From: Rhynchonema sp. JSB1_4
Taxonomy: Eukaryota > Nematoda > Chromadorea > Monhysterida > Xyalidae
Assembly (NCBI GenBank): GCA_030248065.1
Contig: JASAMV010005811.1
Coordinates: 1-42,152, forward strand
DNA: 42,152 nucleotides
Direction: 5' to 3'
The notes beneath the pieces were generated by a model, which saw only the letters and a list, made by a program, of their open reading frames with translations, was not told where the DNA came from and made no database searches. Numbering within the stretch: the first letter of the stretch is position 1; the number at the start of each line of letters is the position of its first letter. The position numbers and the translations under genes are program-made. Below are positions 24,900 through 36,000 of the stretch, one piece after another.

Positions 24900-26665
24900 T
24901 GTTTGCTCACTTTATTTCAAGCTAATGACATTATTATAATCATGATTGTGCATTTTAGGTCGCCGCGGAAGAAATATTTTTCTGCTTATGCTAACATGCG
25001 TGTGGCTGTGTGTTGAGGTTGCGTTTTTTCGTGCCTGCCACCTTAGAACAACACGCGTAAATGTCCAATAAAAAACGCCATCATTGATAAGATAATAAAT
25101 GCTCAACGTGATATTATGCGTTACCGTATATTTTTACCATGGCTGGTGTGTTTTTGTGGAGTACTGGTCTTACAACTTTCCTTGTAGGTACCACAGGGCA
25201 CATACCGCAGCTAGTAGCAGTTGCAGTATGACAACCCCTAATGACAACATGTGCTCAATTATTTTCTCATATCAAACTCGCGTAAGTTTTTATTTTTGAC
25301 CATATGTTGGTCTCTTTGTAGAACGTGTTGCTGCTGCGCACTATGGATCCCATAAATTTCTGATTAGGTTTACGACCTGGGATATTTATGTTTTTTTGAC
25401 AAACATCTTTCTTGTAATCATATCGGTCTGGTTTTGAAATTGCAGTGCTGTGTGGGTTGAGCATCTCCCACTGCCCACGCACATAATTGTATTTACAGGT
25501 TATCAGAAGAGGCGTACTTTGTGTACCACAACAATCATGTATGTAGTTATGTACAGCTGGAGTTGATCATGGTACATCATGATAAAGGCGAGACTTACTG
25601 TTGACTACCAGTCTGTGTTCGCCTTCATCTGTATCATACATTTTGTTGTAAATAAAGATGAATGCACCAATGTAATAATTTTCGGACATTCTGCTTTTTT
25701 TACGGATATTGCGTCCGGTTGCAAGGTTTCGAATATTCCGCCGACTTTTCGGATATTCGACGTGGGGAAAAATTTCAGATGTTCCGTCGCCGAATGTTCC
25801 GTTCTGTTGGAAGGTTCCGGATATTCCTGTCCATCCCCAATTCTATGTTCGGATCCCCGCGAAATTTAAAATTGATTCACTCCGTTGAAAAGAGAGGCAG
25901 GTTGCCCTTGTGTTCCGGTCAAAACAACGTGATGCGCGCAAGGTTCGAAATTGCACGCTCTCATGAAACGTGAACTTTCCTGCCTGTGCTCAGGTTCTTT
26001 TATTCTCACGCTGTTCGGTTCTGTGTCAGCTGCTGTACAATCACAATTTGTAGGAACATTACCAATTCGCACGGTGTGCTTTATATCATCAAAATGAAGC
26101 AGAATAAATTAATAGCATTCAGAGGAACACGGTTACGAAAAATACCCACAAGACCTATTATAGGTACATACCCAGACTTACGGACAGTACAAATTATACG
26201 TACCGCATGACCATGTATTCGGTAAAAAAAAGTTCGAGAATCTGAGCTAAATTTAGCATGCACTCGCCGGTGCCGGTCATACTGTAGATCCTTTGGCGTC
26301 ATTTGCACGGTACACAGCAAATTCAAACAGTGAACCTCCATTAAAGTACATCCTTCCTCTATGTGAACAATGTGCTGCCCTGCACAAGTTCAATTGAAAG
26401 TTTAACCTCGTTATTACGTAGGAGAAACACCACTTCACGAAGTGTAGCACAGTTAAACAGTGTCAAGGTGTACATTACCTGAGCCTTCGACCTTGTGGCG
26501 AGCCTCAAGCGACTCTCATAGCAGCAGGGCGTAATTGTGCCCACAAGCCGCTTTCACTGCAATTACTGAGTTTCTTTGGGCGCGGTCTGCAGGCTGATGC
26601 TGGCCTTGGTGATTTCTTTTTATGCTCTCCACCTCCAGCCTTTGCTTCGTCACGTTCGACATCTA

Positions 26666-26887
26666 CAGTACCAGCTGCAATTTTTGGTTGATCGAGGCCT
26701 GCGCACGCAACATTGGCAGGCTCACGAGCCTGCGCATCCACCACACAAAACATGCAAGGTCAGCGGTGCACTGTGCACGCTCATGCAGGCGCCTACAGGC
26801 TCACGAGCCTACGCCTGTGTGTGACCTCTCATGCACTGTGCGTGTGCAGGCGCAGGCCTCGAACAGCCAACATCGCGGCTGGCACTG
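26666..26887. mobile_element. Tc1/mariner-type MITE, 222 bp
   Basis: Ends are TA-CAGTACCAGC and, inverted, TA-CAGTGCCAGC, flanked by TA on both sides (26664-26665 and 26888-26889). This matches the CAGT start and TA target of Tc1-family elements. The imperfect inverted arms extend about 45 bases, to GAGGCCTGCGC. The middle carries two copies of a palindromic word, CAGGCTCACGAGCCT (around 26717 and 26796), and no transposase frame. Confidence 0.7.
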
Positions 26888-27445
26888 TAGATATGTAGTT
26901 ATTTTTATTGTGCACAGAATGGACGGTGGAATATTGTGTCGATAGCTGTGGGGCCTGCAATACTTGTGCTGGTGGTGTGATTGTCACGTGTGCCGCAGCA
27001 GTCACGTACTCAACCGAAAACATTTCCGCCACTCTGTACGAAGTCGCTTCAAGTAGTTCAACCTGTAATTGTGTTAAGCAGGGTTTCAATTGATTCAAGC
27101 AAGAATAAATTGTCACCTGGGCTGGACGATTGGTCAAAGACCTGATTCATAGAAAAAGAATTAGTTTGTTTTCATGTTTTTTCCGTTCGAGTCAGCAGGG
27201 TAAAACACCCGTTGCCTTACCCCCGATTTCCCAAGCAATTTCTTGCGGTTATTTGATTACTATGCTCACTTGCCTACTCCGTCATAGTCAGAGAAACATT
27301 TACAATAGCAGGTTTGACGCTGTTGCGTGGGAGAGCGACACCTCCCTTTGAAAAGTTTGGAATGGCAGTTTCAAGACCCTTAACTTGTCGACCAGACCAT
27401 ACACAAAACACAGGTCTCACTTTCTTTCGACGTCCTGTTATCCTT

Positions 27446-27610
27446 AAAGGCAAAGATTCATAACTGAACGACTTGCGCCGATTTCGATGAAAATTGGGGC
27501 ATTAACTAGGCTTAGTCCAAAACACTGATAGCCAAAATATTGTTTCTTCCACACGCTCCGTGTCTGAACCCTGATGGCCGAAAGTTGAAAAGAAGGGACT
27601 CCACACATTG
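27446..27610 (-). repeat. dispersed repeat family, copy B (inverted)
   Basis: Read on the minus strand it gives GTGTGGAGTCCCTTCTTTTC, then a GTTCAGACACGGAGC segment, then an ATTTTCATCGAAATCGGC segment and GTCGTTCAGTTATG, colinear with copies A and C. It lies in opposite orientation to copy C, and the foldback element sits between them. Confidence 0.7.
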
Positions 27611-27680
27611 AACTAATACCGATTTCAATTAAATATTTTCGTTTGATACATCACTCAAGCTGATGGCACTACCACACATA

Positions 27681-27905
27681 GGGTGATATTTTCGAAACGG
27701 TGTAAAGGTGAGTTGGGTGTAAAGGTCGGTGTAAGCTTAATCGAAAGCTCGGTCGGTGTCAGCTCGGTGTAAGCATGAAACATTGCCTGCTGTTTACGAG
27801 GAATGTTTCATGTTTACACCGAGCTGACACCGACCGAGCTTTCGACCGAGCTTACACCGACCTTTACACCCAACTGAGCTTTACACCGTTTCGAAAATAT
27901 CACCC
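27681..27905. mobile_element. foldback element with 104-bp arms and 17-nt loop
   Basis: Arms at 27681-27784 and 27802-27905 are about 94% identical in inverse orientation, starting GGGTGATATTTTCGAAACGG. Both sides are flanked by the trinucleotide ATA, a possible 3-bp target duplication. Inside the arms, words of the form GGTCGGTGTAAGCTCGGT are repeated in tandem. There is no coding frame. A transcript would fold into a near-perfect long hairpin. The superfamily is uncertain; a 3-bp duplication would fit PIF/Harbinger-like MITEs, but the ends do not prove it. Confidence 0.8.
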
Positions 27906-27998
27906 ATAGATCGTGCTATGCTACCAGGAACACTCAAATTTGACGAAAAATGGGTTCAGATGGTTTTAGCCCTCATTGTGATAGAGGCAAACCATCAA

Positions 27999-28165
27999 TG
28001 TGGAGGTCGGTTCCCTACCTTTCATCTTTTGGTCGTCCGGGCTCAGACAGGGAGCTGGTATGGAAAGTAATGTTTTGGCTTTGAGTGTTTTTGGACTGAG
28101 CCTGCTTATTGTGGCAAGTTTCATGGAACATGGTGAGAGTCGTTTAAACCTGAATTTTTGCCTTT
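27999..28165 (+). repeat. dispersed repeat family, copy C
   Basis: TGTGGAGGTCGGTTCCCTAC, then GGGCTCAGACAGGGAGCTGG, then GGCAAGTTTCATGGAACATG and GTCGTTTAAACCTG, in the same order as copy A. Together with copy B it forms an inverted pair around the 225-bp foldback element. Confidence 0.75.
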
Positions 28166-28329
28166 AATAGATTGCGATGGATGTCCGGAGCCAGCTCTAG
28201 CACCAAGCTTTCATGCACGCTGCTAACTAGATTCTTGTCTGCAACTGTGTCTGTGTACCGAAATAGATCAATCCGTCCAAGTTTTGTCCTATTCATTGAC
28301 CAAAGCAATGTAGAGCTCGTTTTGTATTT

Positions 28330-28599
28330 TCACCATGACGCAAATAAAAGTGTTTTGTATGCAACTTGAAGTGCTTCAAAGCTCACGCGGTTTTTTTTCA
28401 TTCCGGTCAATGAATTCCAAAATGTGCGGGCGTTTTGGCATTCAAACGCCATGTCGTCGAGCCTTTCCGTCTTAAAACATCGCTTGAAAGCCACAAAGAA
28501 CGTCTTGGTACTTTGGTGCCAGAACTGGGTTTGTGAGCTGTAAATTCGGCCATTATTCCTCTGGTTCGAAATCAAGGACTGCACCATCGGACAAAACAT
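28330..28599 (-). other. unassigned open frame, 89 codons
   Basis: The translation holds an aromatic- and lysine-rich stretch (FKTERLDDMAFECQNARTFW) that loosely recalls the spacer between endonuclease and reverse transcriptase in LINE proteins. No catalytic motif is present and the resemblance is too short to assign. It may be a LINE fossil or chance. Confidence 0.2.
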
Positions 28600-29579
28600 A
28601 CAGGTCGTTTGAAATTCAAACTTTGAGATTACGAGTCCACACCTGTTCGTGCAAGAACAAACTGCTTTAGGGTCCCTCCTATTCGTGTAGCGTTGTGCTG
28701 ATGCCTCCTATACAGTCGGTCAAACAAACTCGATTCACGTTGGGATGTGCACCAATTTGAGTCATGTATTATACGCACACTTATACACTAGCTGTTGGTT
28801 CAGTCTTTTGGTCTTTTACTTGAGACCCAAGATCGTGCGCGAAGATCACTTTGCCTTGATTGGATAGACGCAACGCGCCCTTGTCTTGCAGATGATGTCA
28901 AAGTTTCCAGTAACTGTACAGAGTCTGGGCACGTACATAATTGAAACAACTGTTGAGAGCTAAAAAAACAAGCTAATATAAGAATGGGATGCACGCGGTT
29001 CCGGACGCCAATGTGTGTGTGTTTCTGTGCTTGTTGATATAAAGCTGTCAATTTTCTCCATTTTATAGAAACATCACAAAAATGCGAGTTGCGCCCCGAG
29101 TCGGACAGTCGCTGTTATTTTGTGTTTTTGTCGCGCCTCGCAGAAGTGATTGACTGCACAGAAAGTTGCAATCAGTTTCTTCTCATAGATGCCGACAAGG
29201 GACGAGTCTGTCTGTGCTTTATGTATGTAATGAAATGTTTGGCACGAAAACACACAGCTATAGGGTTGCTGCTCTGCGCTTCACAAATTGTGGGGAGTAC
29301 AGCAGGTGTCGGCACGAAACTGTTAGTTAATGCTTGTGTGGGTTTTTGATTCACAGATTGTTGTAAGGGCTGCCTTTTCATTTCCTTTTTACTTCCCCGA
29401 CGGATCAATGTGTGTATGTATATGAGGCCGTGTGATACAACAGTCGGTTTGGCTGCATTGCCTGAGTCACAGGAAGAGCCATTACTCCCGACTTTTCTCA
29501 CTTCCATTAGCTAGCGCTGCGGCGGCGTTTGCCTGTAGCCGTGATTATTAACAGCGTATAAACTCGAAAATGTGCTCGA

Positions 29580-29957
29580 TTAGGTGGAACATCTCTCAAC
29601 GGTGGAATTTATACCTGGTCGGATTCGGCCATCGGCCATCAGCGGATCGAAGCTGGCATCCAGTCTTTTGGCCTCGACCAGATTATAGGCACCAAGTGTA
29701 AGAGGGTGCGAGCAGGCGTCCAGCATACAGGCGGGAAAACGGGAAAATTTCAAGCTCGATGCTGGCAAGGTGTAGTCAAAGCAGCCCCCTGGCCCTGGCC
29801 GCTCCGACCAAGTCCAAATACAGTATAAAGCTCCACTTTTATGGTACCGTTTTGGTGTGTATCCCCATTTGATAAAATATAACTGTTTTTCTTTGTCGTA
29901 TGTACTTGTTTCATTCATGTGCTGCTCATTTACCACTTTCCATCGCGAACCAAACAT
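29580..29957 (-). other. unassigned open frame or orphan exon, 125 codons
   Basis: A minus-strand frame whose second half (from CFDYTLPASSLKF to MADGRIRPG) is stop-free and protein-like. It is followed by a good donor, CAG|GTATAA, near 29612. No matching acceptor with a pyrimidine tract and no downstream exon were found, and the family is not recognised. It could be a 5' exon of an unseen gene or a chance frame. Confidence 0.25.
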
Positions 29958-32014
29958 TGTCTGCGTTGACCAATTATTTTATAAATACAGTAGATGGTCG
30001 CTGACCAGGAAGCGCCGTTATGCACACCTATACCTTGTAGGTATGGTATTTCACCCCTTCTGTGTGCGTATACGCATACTACGCATCAGTAAAGTAATAA
30101 AATGCACAAGTATGTACTGTATGTAGATGTGGTACTAGATTATGTAGCTCATACGATTTATATGGGCCTAGACTCCTATGGGCCTAACCTTGGGCTTGGT
30201 CCGAGACAACGCACGACCAACGTGCTTGGCCAAAGCGCAATCTTGAGCCCAAGTCTAATTCTTGGTTGGAGTTTGGTGATAATAGCCTAATGCTAAGCCC
30301 ACGCTAACAACTGCTTTGTACGAGATAGTCCAGTACTTTGTACATACCAACAATGTGGGACCTGCATGAAAAGTATAATATGTTTGCCGATCGCTCGTGG
30401 TAATAACGGACAGAAAGATCTAATAGAAAATGCATAGAAAGAAGGAAAATAAATGTCCTCGGTGAACGAAGGGCCATTGTTGCTTATGAATTGTAATCCA
30501 CACAACTGAGTGCTTGATAGTTGCCTGACTGAAGAAGTCAACTGATTGCTGACGAAACGTTGCAAGTATAAATTGCTTTTTATTGTAGATAATGATGTGC
30601 ATTTACATATTGATGCGCGCATGCTCAAAGTTACAGTGTCCGCAGATTTGTTGACCTTGGAAATTGTGTGTATAATTATGAGGTGTGCATTGCAGGTTAG
30701 TCTTGAGATGCTTGGGACCCAAACCCAAGGTCCAATAAACATGTACGTATATGTAAGTTTGCCAATCGAAATATAGCAGCCTGTCCGCGAACCGCGAGTA
30801 ATCATGTGCACACGCGTTTGCCACCTACTGTACATATGTACTGTTATGTATAGTCCAACCACATGCTCATGAGACGACTCTTTTTAAAGCTTGCTTGGCC
30901 AGATTAAAAAAATGCGCCGGTTACACGGGTTTTCGCAAACAAAAGAAAGAGATTGGGCCGAGAGAGATGATGACAAGTTCCAGTTGGCTGACCTCAATTT
31001 GTTGCGTGCTTACGCGAACAGCAACATCGTTCAACACACAAATATTTTGGGAGCCAAAAGGGAATTTACGCACCGAGGTGGAGAGCGTGTTTCTAAAAAA
31101 TACATGCATTTCTCTTTCTTTCATTTCCGAAATACGTGGAACCGGAACATTATTGGATCCGTTCAAGTCAACTTCAAAATAAATCGTCTCATGAGTTCGT
31201 GGCTGGACTATACATACTGTCCGGTTCATGAGACACACGCCCATATATACAGTTTTTAAAACACGTATGCATTTACAAGCTAGCTTTGTGTGGCCCGCAT
31301 GTGCCACGGCTTTGGGTTTACTAAAACTGGTGTCATCGACAGATTTTTTGTGCTTGACAAAAGCACAAATTCGACTGACATGTGTCAAGCTCATGTGCCA
31401 GTTGGGATTAGCAGCACAGCAGCAGGATAACAAACCAAGCACGATGTGAGTTTTTCGTGGCTTTTCGTTCTGTGAAAGTCACGCAATGGGTCTTCCGACC
31501 AACCGTGAAATATTCAGCGCCAACCGAAAAGAATAAAAGTAGAATAAACAGTAAAAGCAAGGTTTGCATCAACATAAATTTCCCATGTTTTTACGCCAGA
31601 ATTTGCCCTTTTGGAATTGCATTATTGTCGATGACCTTATTAAAATGGTCGATCTGTATTCGGCTCCTGTTTTGTGTGTCTCTGAAGTCTGAATCTTCCC
31701 CCATGCTCGAATTTTACGTAAATATCAAACCGCACGGTTTTGAAATGTGCCGAATGTGCCTTAGTTGCCCTTGCCCTTTCGCAACTTGTATTGACATACT
31801 GGACATACATACATACGTACAGCATGTGCTACATTCTGTCTCCGTGGAGCTTGAAAATTGTATGTCTGACACTCGAATGGTTACTAGACACTTTACAGGA
31901 TGTGCGTCACAGGGCTTTTTAATTTAATTTAATTTAAATGTCTGGCGTCAAGAAACCATCTCACAGTCACAATGCATCGTTTATCGATCGGCACTGATAT
32001 ACAAACATATCACA

Positions 32015-32913
32015 GTACAAGAAAGAAAAATGCCCCAAGGGGCATAAAAGCAATATGGTTCCCTGGCTGACTGACATAAAATAACGATATCAGCTTGCGC
32101 CACTTTGTTGATGTTTCATGAAGCCCTGGAATAAACGTAAGTGTGTTCTGAGCTGTTTGATGCCGAACATGAATGGGTGCGAATGGGCACATTCAAAGGA
32201 GTCATTCGTTCGCAAAGCTTGATTGTTGAATTGTTGTACAAATTGCGATTGCTGCCAGTGAAATTTATTCCGTCCGTGTGTGAAATGTAATTGACTGATC
32301 ATGCTGTGTTTCTGTGTTTTCTGTGTTTTTTGCTCCTTATCATCATCTACATCTCTCGATCCGTAACTATCCACTGGCCCACTAAACACTTGTAATTATT
32401 TATGGTCTCGTCGTTACTGTCCAGCTTATGCGTGTTGTTGACGTTACCATGTTGCTTCTGATGCAATAAAAAACTTGAACTTGAACTTGAACAGCAGATA
32501 TTGAACCATATTCCCGGCGCGAACTGTTTTGAACACCCAGCCGATATCGAAACGTTCATATTTGGGCAGCTGTTGCTTCTTTTCAACCTCACACGGTAAC
32601 TGTGTAGTCTTCTTTTGCTCACGATGATTCAACAAGGAGAGGAGTAAAGAGAACATTGCACTCGTTCAGTATCAAACACTGTTTCTGAATGAGAGCGCTC
32701 CATGCCCTGTATCGCTGGTGGCAAAACAGCACGCGCCGGGAATATGGTTCAATATCTGCTGTTCGGCATCAAACAGCTCAGAACACACTTACGTTTGTTC
32801 CAGGGCTTCATGAAACATCAACAAAGTGGCGCAAGCTAGTATCGTTCTTTTATGTCAGTCAGCCAGGGAACCATATTTCTTTTATGCCCCTTCGGGCATT
32901 TTTCTTTCTTGTA
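32015..32913. repeat. large inverted repeat, left arm interrupted
   Basis: The outer arms 32015-32168 and 32761-32913 are roughly 95% identical in inverse orientation, from TACAAGAAAGAAAAATGCCC to TTTGATGCCGAAC. The right arm continues inward (about 32760 down to 32700) and matches 32493 to about 32545 on the left. The left arm is therefore split by a 324-bp insertion. It ends about 125 bases before the GPCR start codon. The family is unknown and no coding frame spans it. Confidence 0.8.
32169..32492 (+). mobile_element. retroposon-like insertion with TTGAAC tail
   Basis: The right arm of the inverted repeat shows the uninterrupted sequence GCCGAACAGCAG, so the insertion borders are known exactly. 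The insert ends GCAATAAAAAA followed by three TTGAAC units, a polyadenylation-like signal plus short tandem tail, as in the 3' ends of many non-LTR elements and SINEs. GAAC flanks both sides and may be a short target duplication. There is no coding frame; it is probably a 5'-truncated LINE or a SINE. Confidence 0.65.
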
Positions 32914-33037
32914 TACGTAAAGTACCAGCAGTGCTAAATCATTTACTTTCGATGTCCCAAACATGTGCACATACGTACCTCGAATTGCGTGCCTCAGTAT
33001 TCCAGATTGGAGTCCATTATCAACTCCTTCGCCAGCC

Positions 33038-36000
33038 ATGTCCCATTCCAACGTCACAGTGCAGTGCAATGAAACATCATGTCTGCCAGCACATCTACGG
33101 TTCGGCCCCAAGCAGTTGTTCGACGTTATCGGCTATTCGTGTGCGTTCGTGGTGTCTGCCATTGGCAACATCGTGATGTTGTTGATTCTTGCAAAGAAAC
33201 TCATCAAACAGAGCAACCAACGGTCGCGCATGTGCATGTTGCTCTTTCACATGAACATTGCCGACTTGTTGGTCACGTTCATTCTTATGCCAAAAGAGGT
33301 GGCGCTTAATCTGACTGTCCAGTGGCTCGGGCCGGATTGGTTGGTTCCCTACACATTGCCTTGTGATAGATTAACATTGTGATGTCTCACCCCTTTCTCA
33401 AAAAATGTTGTGCTCCCTACGTGGCTAAGTTCCAGACTAACATTACATAAAGGACACCCGGTGTTTCCTATATAACCACTACAACACCTAACCTTGAAAC
33501 ATCAGGCTGTGCCGAGCATGCAAGTTCGTCGACGTGTTCGCTTTATATCTATCGGCCAATGTATTGATATGTCTCAACATCGATCGTCTATTCGCCATCG
33601 TTGCACCGTTGTGGTCGTTGCGCAACGAACAACGCAAAGTCTGCATCATGCTCACTGGCGCATGGATATTCGCTGTTGTTTGCAGCTTGCCACAGGTAAA
33701 TCAAGCGTTGCATCTGCATTTGGGGACCTCCTGTTTGTAAATGGCGGGCTGTGTTGTGTGTACCAAAAACTATGTAATGTTGTCACTGTTCAACATTTGG
33801 GCTCACATTTTACTTTCAACTCGTCAACTCAATCATGCCGTTACTTCTCACGCTCACTCAGGGCTGCTTTGAGAAAGGATGCGGAAGGATTCAAATTTGG
33901 CCTTGTTATCATGCCCATCGTGCACCGTGGATTTGCCGATGCTCAATTTTTTTCATCACCCCCCCCCCCCCCGATTGCAGATCGTCCTGTTCACAGTGGC
34001 ATCACATCCGCGCTACACCTTCTACCATCAATGTGTGCCCATATCACTGTTGGATCGGCGACAACTCAAGTTCACCATTGTCAACACAATTCTCAATGGT
34101 GTCTGTGTGTACGTGCTGCCGCTATTGGTCGTCATTGTCTGCTATTCCATCATATTGTACACCATCAGTACACAGAAAAATATCGGTGCGTTGCAATCAT
34201 TCGTTGATAAAAGTGCTTTATTGATTGATTTACTTCAGGTGAGGATTAAGACAGTGCGCCCCAAACACCATTGGATTGTGATCGGACGACTTTGTGCACT
34301 TGCATGCTCAAGCAGTGATGTTAGCCTGATCACCCCGCGTGTTCTTTTGGGCTCGGGTCACGTGACCATCTGGCGGCATTCGCATGATGATGACCTGGGC
34401 ACCGCCCGTCTGTGGAAGCAGCTCGAAACGGGAAAGACGTCCTTGCTGACTGACTGACTAGCAAAACTTGTTTCTAAATTGCGGCACAGTTCGTAGTCGG
34501 TACACGTACACATACATAATGTACCATGCGTTCAGGCGAGCAAACTCAAAATCGCCCAGGATCAAAATCCAAACCGCGGCAGTTGATGCAAAATTGGAGG
34601 AGGAAAAGGAAAGGCAACCAACGAAGCATCTCACCGGACCCGTCCACCAGATTGTCAGCTGGGCGCACGGTCAAACGGGACACGATTGTGACGCAAGATG
34701 ACAAACGAGGTGCGTTGATAGAGCCGGCATACCGTAACTTTGGCAAACTGCTGACTTTGATCTGCAGACGTTTTCTATACTCTTGATAAGCGTGCCCGTC
34801 GGTTGCAAACTCCTCAGTCATTTTTCACCAACGTATGTAAGTACCATATCTTCTCTAATGCAAACCTTGCTTTTCCACCGATTTTCTAGACATCCTCGGT
34901 GGAGGGGCTTCTACTGATGGGGGCTTACGTGCTAAGACGGGGCTGTGTCAGAAGAGGCTCTGTTAGAAGAAATGCGGCATGTATACAAATAGGTTTCGCG
35001 CCGCATTTCAGCCGATGTCCGAGCAGACAGTCCACGATTCGAGGTGCAAGTCACACCACCTGTTGACGACGGCACCGTTTGCGACCGGCCGACAGCGATC
35101 GACAATGAAACATCAGCCGATCGTCGTAACGGTGCACTGGTCAAGCAGGACGAACCATCGACCTTCCATCAGACCGGTGGTGATCGGATGGCCAGGGCGC
35201 GCACACGGGCCACAAAGATGACCCTGGTCGTTGTGGCTGCGTTCCTGATCTGTTGGACGCCCTACTTTGTGGTCACAATGATCTATTTTGTCAGCAATCG
35301 CCAGTTGCCCGAGATCATCAGCGCGTTACTCAGTCTGTTCTCCATTTTCAATTCGTGCGTCAATCCCTATCTGTACGGCACGTTGTTGTTCGATCTGAGG
35401 AAAGAGCTCCGAAGACTGGTCCAACCGAGATTTGCCGCCCAATCGGAGCTGGGCACGACATTCGCAACCGCTTATGGGGCCACCAGTTCACAAGGGATTG
35501 TGAGACGGGGGGCAACGTCGCTGCATAAAAGACGGGACACACCGACGTCGGTCGCCGGTTAGTGACTTCGGGAAGTATCCCTGCTTTGTCCCATCAACAT
35601 TCCAGACCTTCTATTGTGGCCATATCCTTCCTCACTTCTGCTACTGTGTGCCTACTCCTGCTCCGATCCTTGCAAGAATTTCTGCTATAATGTGTTCACA
35701 CAATCACACAACCTACATGTCCCCTTCTCTCCAACGTTGCAGAACTAAGACCATTGTCAGAAGTGTCGTCGATGTGCGATATGAAACGTATCCGCAACCA
35801 ACATCAATGTTGATGAGAATTGGTCATTTTCGGTAACCCATCAGCATGACGCTACTTTCGTTGATGTACTTTCAATTAGCAAGTGCTATGTTCATATAAA
35901 CGTAACTCCGTCGTCGTGAAGTTTCCGTTGTGTTATGATGTTCCCTACACCACAAGCTTCATTTCATTCTTGAAGCATGAGTTATTTTTTATGTTCGCGT

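Larger units (their letters stand above)
24900..32014. other. repeat-rich intergenic region
   Basis: Seven kilobases between the S28 gene start and the GPCR-side inverted repeat. Recognised contents are a Tc1-type MITE, a foldback element and two dispersed-repeat copies, listed separately. Two minus-strand frames (28599-28330 and 29957-29580) look more coding-like than the rest but have no assigned family. The S28 promoter should lie just above 24899; no TATA-like element was convincing. Confidence 0.5.

Noticed and set aside
26717..26811. Palindromic CAGGCTCACGAGCCTG as a regulatory operator
   Set aside because: Both copies lie inside the Tc1-type MITE and are better explained as internal repeats of that element.
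33494..34207. 237-codon plus-strand frame over the GPCR exons
   Set aside because: It is in a different frame from the TM3-TM5 coding sequence and runs through an intron; it is a shadow of the receptor.
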